NCBI RefSeq assembly: GCF_004348685.1
Contig: NZ_SMKO01000024.1
Span: 1 to 64,000 of the forward strand
Source of the DNA: Nonomuraea deserti
GTDB taxonomy: Bacteria; Actinomycetota; Actinomycetes; Streptosporangiales; Streptosporangiaceae
Direction of reading: 5' to 3'
DNA: 64,000 nucleotides
Shown here: piece after piece, positions 1 to 7,035 of the stretch
Numbering within the stretch: position 1 is the stretch's first letter
Layout: every line of letters begins with the position of its first letter
Notes under the pieces: generated by a model
Database searches by the model: none
What the model saw: the letters and a program-made list of their open reading frames with translations, nothing else
What the model was told of the DNA's origin: nothing
Made by a program: the position numbers and the translations under genes

Positions 1-511
1 CAAACATCAGCAAACCGGACCGGGGAGGTCTCCCAAGGGGCGGGTGGAGATCAGGGCACCCGAGGCCATCCACGGGGAATTCTCGTGGCCATCAGCCGGG
101 ACTCAACTGGCCGCCCACCAGGAGTCTTCCATGGCCGTCGGCACCGGTCTCATCTTCGACCTTTCGTGAGCCAAGGTTTCAGGGATCGAAGAACGTTCAC
201 CGGACGCAGGGTTGAAGAGGCCTCCACCCTCCATGGCTGCCTGGATTCACCGCGCTGCTGGTCGCGCCGATGGGGTGCGCTGCCGGCGCCGGTGGGATCG
301 CCGCCGGCCGATGCCCTGGCCGCGATCGTCGCGTGGATGTGTGCCTGCCGACAATGTCATGCGCGCAGATAATCCAGCTTGCCCGACTCCTCCCGCCTCA
401 TGTTCCTGTGGGTGCCCGAGACTCGGCCGCGATTCACCAGTGCGACAGACCAGCGCGTGTAAGTCTCGACGCCGCCCTCCGCTTGTCGCGCGATCAGAAC
501 AACGGATCAAC
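1..511. other. No recognisable gene
   Basis: Several overlapping reading frames are open here, but none has a plausible ribosome binding site or a recognisable domain, and they overlap each other on both strands, as expected of random open frames in high-GC DNA. I see no RNA gene. The stretch is the left flank of the IS5-like element. Confidence 0.5.
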
Positions 512-587
512 ACTGAGGCTTTTCCAACCTGATCGCGCTGGCCAGCAGGGGCGGTGCCAGCACCGGTTGGCATGAGAAGAGGCTCCC

Positions 588-649
588 GGTAAGACAGCAG
601 TCGACCAAGATCCGATGCCTCTACCGGAGAGCCTCGTTGCTGTCTTACC
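588..649. promoter_or_regulatory. Inverted repeat over the IS transposase start
   Basis: GGTAAGACAGCA (588-599) is perfectly inverted as TGCTGTCTTACC (638-649), with a nested GGCTC/GAGCC pair inside. The right arm overlaps the first codons of the transposase. Such a hairpin could shield the start from read-through transcripts, a known tactic of insertion sequences; that role is inferred here. Confidence 0.4.
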
Positions 650-1419
650 CTGCCGCGATTCCGCTGTCCAATCACACCCTCATCCGCCTGGCCGAGCTGC
701 TCCGTGCCCGGCGTGCCGAGCGCCGCTGCCGCTGGCGGCGCCTTGATGCGTCCCGGCAAGCCCTGCTGGTCCTGGCCCACCTGCGCAACGGCGACACCTA
801 CGCGCGGCTGGCCGCGGGCTTCGCCATCGGCACCAGCACCGCCTGGCGCTACGTCCGCGAGGCGGTCGACCTGCTCGCCATGCTCGCCGACGACGTCCAT
901 GCCGCCGTCGTACGCGCCGACCGGCTGGCCTACGCCATCCTGGACGGCACCCTGATCCCGATCGACCGGCTGGCCGATGAACGGCCCTACTACTCCGGTA
1001 AACACCGACGCCACGGCATGAACGTGCAGGTCCTGGCCGATCCGGCCGGTCGGCTGGTATGGGCCTCACCCGCACTGCCCGGTGCCACGCATGACCTGAC
1101 CGCGGCACGTGCCACCGGCCTGATCGACGCGCTGACCGCTGCAGGGGTGAAAACCTTCGCCGACAAGGGATATCAGGGCGCGGGCGGCAGCATCCGCACG
1201 CCGTTCAAAGGCCACCGGCTGCGGCCGCCGCTGTCACGCCATCAGCGCTCGGTCAACCGCGCGCACGCCCGCATCCGTGCTTGCGGGGAACGCGCTGTAG
1301 CCCCCTTGAAGACCTGGAAGGTCCTGACCCGGCTGCGATGCTGCCCGCACCGCGCCACCACGATCGTGCAGGCCATCCTCATCCTGCAGCTCATCGAAGA
1401 AGGCCGCTACTCAGAATGA
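637..1419 (+). CDS. IS5-family DDE transposase
   Basis: This 260-residue protein is probably an intact transposase of the IS5 superfamily (DDE_Tnp_4 type). An N-terminal helix-turn-helix region (about residues 35-80, with TYARLAAGFAIGTSTAWRY) is followed by the catalytic core. The first catalytic Asp lies in ILDGTLIPIDR, the middle part has GATHDLTAAR and FADKGYQGAG, and the C-terminal region has the NRAHARIRACGERAVA signature with the last acidic residue. The usual order and length of the family are kept and there is no frameshift. The open frame begins with TTG; a better start is not visible. Terminal repeats flank the gene. Confidence 0.85.
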   Translation: MLSYPAAIPLSNHTLIRLAELLRARRAERRCRWRRLDASRQALLVLAHLRNGDTYARLAAGFAIGTSTAWRYVREAVDLLAMLADDVHAAVVRADRLAYAILDGTLIPIDRLADERPYYSGKHRRHGMNVQVLADPAGRLVWASPALPGATHDLTAARATGLIDALTAAGVKTFADKGYQGAGGSIRTPFKGHRLRPPLSRHQRSVNRAHARIRACGERAVAPLKTWKVLTRLRCCPHRATTIVQAILILQLIEEGRYSE

Positions 1420-1623
1420 AAAGCACTCACTGGGGACCTCGTCATACTTTCGCTCCAGCTCCACCACCTTGTATCCGGTCATAGCCAGGACCCCCAAGAT
1501 CACAAGAAAGGCCATCAGCCGGAGGGCGAGCGCGTCACGGTTTTGTCCTGCTTGCTGTGAGTGCCATGCGGCGGCCCAGAGCACCAGAATTGCCAGGGTG
1601 GCGCCCATCGCTAGAGGTACCAT
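1411..1623 (-). CDS. Small two-helix membrane protein, 3' end replaced by IS
   Basis: From ATG at 1623 the product is 70 residues: a hydrophobic segment (about 3-20), a short polar loop, a second hydrophobic segment (about 31-48) and a charged tail. I do not recognise a family. Upstream in-frame codons exist to 1713 but look non-coding. The last five or six residues and the stop lie inside the right end of the IS5-like element, so the native C-terminus is lost. Function unknown. Confidence 0.4.
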   Translation of the reverse strand: MVPLAMGATLAILVLWAAAWHSQQAGQNRDALALRLMAFLVILGVLAMTGYKVVELERKYDEVPSECFSF

Positions 1624-2034
1624 GCCGTCTCCCAAGGTTCGTTGGCGACAGCGGATCAAAAGGCGCTTTAAGCAGACTTTCGCCATACTTCGACTTCGTA
1701 GCTGACCAAGCACTGCTGAAGCACGGCCGCGTGCTTCGCCTGCCCGTTTGCCGTCGTCCCACCCAACGGGTAGCGGGGCCGCCCGGCCGCTTGCCTGGTG
1801 TCAGGGCGGTGATGGAGGGACGGCGGTCCCGCGGCTGGTCTGCTAGGGCTTTGCGCCTGCCGATAATGCATCCACCCAGGTCATGGCCATGCAGGCCTTA
1901 GCGTGGCGTGCGCGAGCTCCGACCACATTCGCCCGTCGGCACCGGCCCTCCGGCGTGTGTGGCCCATTCGAGATCTTCCATGACTCGGAGGCCGCCGCCA
2001 CCCCGGGCGCCGGCACGCCCACGCCCGCCCCCTC

Positions 2035-2165
2035 CGTGATCGCGCCCTCGTCTACCTGCTGTTCGGCACCAGGCTGCGCCGGGCCGAAGTCGTCGGCCTG
2101 AACCTCGACCGGCTTGACGTAGCCGACCCTGCCGCGCTGCGCCGGACCGACGCCACCGAGTTGCA
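2035..2165 (+). pseudogene. Tyrosine recombinase (phage integrase) fragment
   Basis: One frame reads LVYLLFGTRLRRAEVVGLNLDR and continues DVADPAALRRTDA, which matches the box-I region of tyrosine recombinases where the catalytic Arg sits in the G-hR-xxEhhxL context. Nothing else of the enzyme can be traced, so this is a remnant. It marks past integration near the monooxygenase/TetR pair. Confidence 0.45.
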
Positions 2166-2271
2166 CCCGGTGGCCGGCGTACGTGCCGGGCGACGTCGAG
2201 TTGTGGCCGAACTTCGCCGGTGGCGAGGCCGTCGATCTGCTCGGCTGGCTGACCGTAGATCGGAGCGGGTG

Positions 2272-3471
2272 CTACGCGACCGCCGGTTCGGTCGCGGCGC
2301 CGGATGCCTGGCGCATGACGTCGGCGAGTCTGATGTCCTTGCCTGCGAGGATGGAGCTCAGGTAACCGGTGACGAAGGGCACTCGGGTCAGGCCGAGCAT
2401 GATGCGCCGGATGCGCAGGTCGGTCGGCGAGGAGGGCAGGAACCAGCGGGCCATCGATCGGGCGTTGCGTTGTTTGTCCTCGACCACGGGCCGCCACAGG
2501 CGCTCGAACTCGGCGGCGGCCCGCTCGATCGTGGGTGCCTGCGCAAGGCGATCGGCGAGCACGAAGGCGCCGGCGATCCCGAGCGACGCGCCCTGCCCGG
2601 CGATCAGCGACACGGCGTAGGCGGCGTCGCCGAGCAGGACGACCCGGCCGGTGCTCCACTCCGGAAGCTCGATCTGCGCGACCTGGTCGTAGTAGATCTC
2701 CTCGTCCGGCGGGCACTGCTCCAGCGCGCGCGGCGTCACCCATCCCAGACCGGTGTAGGCCCGCTGGATCGCCACTCGAAGAGCGTCCGGAATTGCGGGG
2801 TCGGCGCTGCGGTGCACCGCGAACGCGGCAACCCGGCCGTCGCGCAGCGCGTAGAAGCCCATCTGCCGGTTGACGGAGTCGGTGAGGCAGAACGCGTGCT
2901 TGGTGGCGGCGTGCACGTCCGGCGCGTCGAAGGTGAACGCCGCCGTGTGCAGGCCCAGGTAGCGCAGGTAGCGGTCCTCCGGCCCGAAAACCCGCCGGCG
3001 GACGGTCGAATGGATCCCGTCGGCGCCCACGAGCAGATCGGCGTCCAGGACGGTGCCGTCCCCCAGCGTTACCGCCACGCCGTCGGGGCGGTTGACCACG
3101 TCGGTCAGCGCCGTTTCATAGCGCAGCTCGACCTGGGCCGGAAGGTTCTCGGCCAGTACGGCCTCGATGTCGGGGCGCAGGAGGTCCAGCAGCCGGCCGC
3201 GCGAAAAGCTCTTGGTCCGGAGCGTGGCGCGGCGGCGACCGTTCTGGTCGACCAGCCGCCCCTCGTCATAGTGGTAGGCCGCTCGTTCGAACGCGGGCAG
3301 CAGCCCCATGGCCTCGACCGCCTCCAGCCCGGGGCCGAAGAAATCGATCATGTATCCCTGGGGGCGAGGCCCGGGGGCCCGCTCGACCACCACGACCTCG
3401 CCGCCTGGGGCGGCGAGCCGATGGGCCAGGGCCAGGCCGCTGATCCCGGCCCCGCAGATCACTGTTCGCAC
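2272..3471 (-). CDS. FAD-dependent aromatic-type monooxygenase
   Basis: This 399-residue flavoprotein belongs to the PHBH/UbiH-like group A monooxygenases, which use NAD(P)H and oxygen to hydroxylate or epoxidise small molecules. The Rossmann motif GAGISGLALA is at the extreme N-terminus and the FAD-ribose motif VLLGDAAYAVSLIAGQGAS is near residue 285; a DG motif lies in LLVGADGIHSTVRR. The start is GTG at 3471 because AGGAGG lies seven bases upstream and the Rossmann fold begins immediately after. It overlaps the end of the TetR gene by 13 bases, so the two are co-transcribed, and the regulator probably responds to a substrate of this enzyme. TetX-like inactivation of an antibiotic is possible but not shown. 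Confidence 0.85.
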   Translation of the reverse strand: MRTVICGAGISGLALAHRLAAPGGEVVVVERAPGPRPQGYMIDFFGPGLEAVEAMGLLPAFERAAYHYDEGRLVDQNGRRRATLRTKSFSRGRLLDLLRPDIEAVLAENLPAQVELRYETALTDVVNRPDGVAVTLGDGTVLDADLLVGADGIHSTVRRRVFGPEDRYLRYLGLHTAAFTFDAPDVHAATKHAFCLTDSVNRQMGFYALRDGRVAAFAVHRSADPAIPDALRVAIQRAYTGLGWVTPRALEQCPPDEEIYYDQVAQIELPEWSTGRVVLLGDAAYAVSLIAGQGASLGIAGAFVLADRLAQAPTIERAAAEFERLWRPVVEDKQRNARSMARWFLPSSPTDLRIRRIMLGLTRVPFVTGYLSSILAGKDIRLADVMRQASGAATEPAVA

Positions 3472-4046
3472 TGTCGTTCCTCCTCGGGGGACGCGGAAAG
3501 AAGCCTGCGTAGCACCGCCGAGGGATCCTTCGCCTTCAGGCCCAGGCCGCGGTGCAGCAGAAGGCCGTCCACGCAGGCCGCCAAGACGGCGGCGGTCTCG
3601 AACGGGGCGGGCACCCCGTGCTGGTCCAGCCACTGGCCGAACCGCTGCCGGAACTCGGCGACCAGCTCGCGGATCCGCTCGCGCAACTCGTCGTCGCGGG
3701 TGCTCGCCAGATACGCCTCGATGAACAGCAGCGAGCTGGCGTCGACGCCGGTGTACTCCTCGACCGACGCGAGCATCGTCTCGATGGCGTCGCCGGGCGA
3801 GCGGGTGCTTTCCATCAGCTCGTTCAGCCCGGCGAGCAACTCCCTCATCCGGCTGGTCGCGGCCTCGCTCAGCAGGCTCGACAAGGAGGGGAAGTGGTAG
3901 TGCACCACGCTCGGCGTCACCCCGGCCCGCTCGGCGAGGATCCGGGTGCTCACCGCCGTCCAGCCGCGTTCGGGGATGAGCTCCGCCGCTGCATTCAGCA
4001 GTCGTTCCCGTACCGCGCGCCCGCGCTCGGCCGCTGGGGAGACCAT
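3459..4046 (-). CDS. TetR-family transcriptional regulator
   Basis: This 195-residue protein has a TetR helix-turn-helix at residues 14-60 (LLNAAAELIPERGWTAVSTR, then ILAERAGVTPSVVHYHFPS), the normal spacing for the family. The variable C-terminal ligand domain gives no clue to the inducer. The gene is first in a two-gene operon with the monooxygenase. Palindromic bases just upstream of its start are the likely operator, so it probably represses its own operon. ATG at 4046 is the natural start. Confidence 0.88.
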   Translation of the reverse strand: MVSPAAERGRAVRERLLNAAAELIPERGWTAVSTRILAERAGVTPSVVHYHFPSLSSLLSEAATSRMRELLAGLNELMESTRSPGDAIETMLASVEEYTGVDASSLLFIEAYLASTRDDELRERIRELVAEFRQRFGQWLDQHGVPAPFETAAVLAACVDGLLLHRGLGLKAKDPSAVLRRLLSASPEEERQCEQ

Positions 4047-4059
4047 GGCTCTCTCCTCT

Positions 4060-4098
4060 ATCAGGGCAGTCGTCCTGTATCAATGCCCTGATTGTATG
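4060..4098. promoter_or_regulatory. Likely TetR operator
   Basis: ATCAGGGCA (4060-4068) is repeated inverted as TGCCCTGAT (4084-4092), and the overlapping TATCAATGCCCTGATTGTA (4079-4097) is itself an imperfect palindrome. It lies immediately upstream of the TetR start. Assignment to this regulator is by position only. Confidence 0.5.
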
Positions 4099-4480
4099 GT
4101 CGCGCTCCGGCCACGTCCAAGTCCAAGCGGGTTCGGGCAGGTCACGGGCGCTCAAACAGGTGGAGCCGTGTTCGATCGAGTGTGGCCGGCCGGGTTCCGT
4201 GGACGTCCAGCGCCAACGGCGCGGCCGGGTTGAGCGTGCGGACGGACGGGTGGGAGCGGGGCAGCAGCCGCGTTCCGGCGGGGTAGGCGATGTGCACGTC
4301 GCGCGTTCGGCGGGCGCGGCCGTGATGACGACCGTCGGCGGGAGCGCGGAGGCACGGGCGGCGCTGTACGAGGGAGCGCTCCTCGTCCTCTACGACCTGC
4401 ATGCCGTGCTCACGCGGACTGTACGCGATCTGGTCCGGGACGCGCGCCACGATCGGAGCTGTCTCATGACGTCTCCGCAA
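4099..4480. other. Intergenic, no gene seen
   Basis: About 380 bases between the TetR/monooxygenase operon and the GHL10 gene. Short open frames on both strands lack ribosome binding sites and recognisable domains. I see no RNA gene. Confidence 0.45.
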
Positions 4481-4550
4481 GCTGGTACGGACCACTGGTG
4501 ATAAGTGGCCTACACGCAGGCATAATCGCTCTTTACTTGTACGGACCAGT
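4481..4550. promoter_or_regulatory. Two GntR-type operators before the GHL10 gene
   Basis: TGGTACGGACCA (4481-4492) and ACTTGTACGGACCAGT (4535-4550) are palindromic, share the ACGGACCA core, and resemble the ACTGGTCTAGACCAGT site bound by DasR-type GntR regulators. The same motif occurs twice before the sugar-binding protein gene at 18274-18366. The regulator encoded at 14399-15115 is the obvious candidate ligand. Confidence 0.6.
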
Positions 4551-4591
4551 ACGTCAGACTCCTGGCAGCAAACAGCTGATCAGGAGGATCC

Positions 4592-6967
4592 GTGCGCACT
4601 CGACAATGGAGCACCGCGCTGCTGGGTGCCGCCGTGCTGGCGTTCCCGCCAGCCGTCCCGGCTCACGCCACGACCGGCCCGGCCGGCGGGCCGGCGGTGG
4701 TCGCCGCCGACGGCAGCCGGCAGGAGATCACCGCCATCGACCCGACCAGCAGGGCGGCCGGGGCGCTGGCGCTGTACACCCCGGCCTTCCAGCCCAGCAC
4801 CGGCACCAACGCCTTCGGCGGCGAGGCGGTGCTGCGGCGCACCGGCGAGCGGGACGTCTACGAGGTGCTCGACGTGTGCACCGCGCTGACACCCTCGTGC
4901 GACAACCCCGGCGACAACGCCATCCCGGCCGACGGCATGGTCCTGTCCGCGTCCCCGGGCGGCACCCCGGACGTACGGGAGTTCCTGCGCGACCACCTCA
5001 AGCGGGGCGATCGGGTACGCCTGGAGAACCTGCTCTTCAGGAGCGTCAATGCCACGCTGGACGCCGTCGACCCGACGGCCGCGAGCAACCCCGCGGGCGT
5101 CGACCCAGCCACCGGCCAGTGCTTCCCCGGCTGCCGCGGCGCCGAGCAGCTCGTCGTCTACACCCAGGGCGAAAGGACCGGCACCAACGCCTACGGCTTC
5201 GAGGTGACCGTGGTGGACGGCAGGGTGAGCGCGCGGGGCGGCGGCGACAGCCCCATCCCGGCCGGCGGCTATGTGCTGAGCGGACACGGGTCCAAGGGCG
5301 AGTGGCTGTCGGCCAACGCCGTGATGGGCGCAGCCGTCACCCGGCAGGACAGCCATGTCGCCATCTCGGTGGACGCGGGAACCTATGTTCGCGGCGCCGA
5401 GCGGCAGATCGCCACGGCCGGCACAGGGCTGACCGATGCCACCGCCACCTGCCTCCCTGTGGACGGCGCCGCCGCCGGGCGGCACCTGAGGCAGGCGGAG
5501 GAACTGCTGGCGCGGGCACGGGCGGAGACCGACGAGCCCGCCTCGGCCGAACTGGCTCAGCGGGCCGGCCGGGAGGCGGCCCAGGCGTGGTACCGCACCC
5601 GGGAGTCGCGCCCGGCCGAGGGCCGCGGCATCTGGGTGCGGCCGACCGAGACCACGCCCGAGCAGATCGAGAAGTCGCTCGACCGCCTCCAGAGCACCGG
5701 CGTCAACATGATCTTCCTGGAGACGCTCTGGCAGGGCTACACGATCTTCCCCAGCCGGGTGGCGGAGAAGTGGGGGATCGAGGGGCAGCGGCCGAACATG
5801 AAGGGCTTCGACCCGCTGAAAGTGTGGATCGAGGGCGCGCAGCGGCGAGGCATGGAACTGCACGCCTGGGTGCACACGTTCTTCGCCGGTCACCAGGGCA
5901 CCAGCAAGGGGGCGGGCCCCATCCTCAACGCGCACCCCGAGTGGGCCGCTGTCGAGCGGGAGGATGTGGGCAAGGCCGGACCGCAGCCCTCCTCGCAGGA
6001 GGCCGGATACTACTTCCTCGATGCGGCCATGCCGGAGCCGCGGCAGTACATCAAGGAGATCTTCCAGGAGATTCTCACCCGCTACCGGACCGACGGCTTG
6101 CATCTGGACTACATCCGCTACCCGGTCTCGATGCCCTACCAGGCGTCCTTCTCCTACAGCGACTACAGCAGGGCCGCCTTCGCCAAGGAGAACGACGGCG
6201 TGGACCCCTACACGCTGACCATGGACGATCCCCGCTGGCAGGACTGGAACGCCTGGCGGGAACGGCAGGTGACCACCTTCGTCTCAGAGGTGCGTGACCT
6301 GCAACGCGAGGTGGCGCCCCAGGTGCAGTTGTCGGCGGCGGTCTTCCCCGACCCCAGCGACGGGCTGGCCAAGAAGTTCCAGAACTGGGCCGACTGGGTG
6401 AAGAAGGGCTACGTGGACGTGCTGACCGGAATGGCCTTCGGCACCTCCGCCGAGGCGGTGGCCGTCGACACGGCCAGGATGCGTGCCTCGGTCGGCTCGG
6501 ACAACCTCCTCTACACCGCCACCTACGGGCCCTTCCGCGGCAGTGGTCCCGACCTGGTGACCGAACAGGTGCAGGCGGTGCGGGAGGCCGACTCCGACGG
6601 CGCGGCCCTGTTCTCCTACCTCCAGCTGCGCAACGACCAGGCCGCCGCCGTGGGACAGGGCGTCTTCCGCACCAAGGCGCTCGTGCCGCACGCCGATCCC
6701 GCCTCCGCGACCCGCGCCGGCATCGGCTACACCACCGGTCAGCTCGACGCGGCCTGCGTGCCCACCCGCCTGGCCAAGGACATGGGTAAGGATCTGGCCG
6801 CAGCGGACCGCTGGACCGGGCTCGGCAAGCTGGAGCGGGCCACCGCCGAGCTGGCCTCGGCCGCCCGCCGCCTTGAACGGGCCTCGGGCGCGCAACCCGC
6901 GTTCCGCGCTCGGGTGCTGCGCGACCTGGCGATGTACCAGCGGTGGCTGTCCAGAACCGGCCGCTGA
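4592..6967 (+). CDS. Secreted GHL10 (DUF187) family glycoside hydrolase
   Basis: A 791-residue exported protein. Residues 1-27 form a signal peptide (basic start, hydrophobic core, AHA cleavage site). The middle part (about 340-680) is a GHL10/YddW-type TIM barrel: RGIWVRPTE opens it, LHAWVHTFFAG follows near 425 and LHLDYIRYPVS near 505, all typical of this family of putative glycoside hydrolases. The first 300 residues contain a duplicated beta-rich segment (the FQPSTGTNAFGGEAVLR and ERTGTNAYGFEVTVV stretches align). The C-terminus is helical. GTG at 4592 follows AGGAGGATCC. Two GntR operators precede it, so it is probably induced with the convergent uptake operon and cuts the polymer outside the cell. 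The substrate is not known. Confidence 0.8.
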   Translation: MRTRQWSTALLGAAVLAFPPAVPAHATTGPAGGPAVVAADGSRQEITAIDPTSRAAGALALYTPAFQPSTGTNAFGGEAVLRRTGERDVYEVLDVCTALTPSCDNPGDNAIPADGMVLSASPGGTPDVREFLRDHLKRGDRVRLENLLFRSVNATLDAVDPTAASNPAGVDPATGQCFPGCRGAEQLVVYTQGERTGTNAYGFEVTVVDGRVSARGGGDSPIPAGGYVLSGHGSKGEWLSANAVMGAAVTRQDSHVAISVDAGTYVRGAERQIATAGTGLTDATATCLPVDGAAAGRHLRQAEELLARARAETDEPASAELAQRAGREAAQAWYRTRESRPAEGRGIWVRPTETTPEQIEKSLDRLQSTGVNMIFLETLWQGYTIFPSRVAEKWGIEGQRPNMKGFDPLKVWIEGAQRRGMELHAWVHTFFAGHQGTSKGAGPILNAHPEWAAVEREDVGKAGPQPSSQEAGYYFLDAAMPEPRQYIKEIFQEILTRYRTDGLHLDYIRYPVSMPYQASFSYSDYSRAAFAKENDGVDPYTLTMDDPRWQDWNAWRERQVTTFVSEVRDLQREVAPQVQLSAAVFPDPSDGLAKKFQNWADWVKKGYVDVLTGMAFGTSAEAVAVDTARMRASVGSDNLLYTATYGPFRGSGPDLVTEQVQAVREADSDGAALFSYLQLRNDQAAAVGQGVFRTKALVPHADPASATRAGIGYTTGQLDAACVPTRLAKDMGKDLAAADRWTGLGKLERATAELASAARRLERASGAQPAFRARVLRDLAMYQRWLSRTGR

Positions 6968-6985
6968 CCGCGACCGAACGGCAAG

Positions 6986-7021
6986 GAGCCCGCCACCTCG
7001 CGGTAGAGAGGTGGCGGGCTC
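6986..7021. terminator. Bidirectional hairpin terminator
   Basis: GAGCCCGCCACCTC (6986-6999) pairs perfectly with GAGGTGGCGGGCTC (7008-7021) across an 8-base loop. It lies between two convergent genes. There is no strong T-run, as is common in actinomycetes. Confidence 0.8.
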
Positions 7022-7035
7022 TCCTGTCCCGCAGG

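Larger units (their letters stand above)
512..1432 (+). mobile_element. IS5-like insertion sequence
   Basis: The element is about 0.92 kb with one transposase gene. Imperfect terminal inverted repeats are visible: ACTGAGGCTTTTCC at 512-525 and, on the other strand, GTGAGTGCTTTTC at 1418-1430. The right end runs into the 3' end of a small membrane-protein gene on the minus strand, so the element probably inserted there. I cannot define a target duplication with confidence. Confidence 0.6.

Noticed and set aside
2161-3900. 579-residue plus-strand frame
   Set aside because: It is the antisense shadow of the FAD monooxygenase and TetR genes and has no domain.
4498-6297. 599-residue plus-strand frame
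   Set aside because: Same-strand shadow of the GHL10 gene, which has the signal peptide, ribosome binding site and domain.
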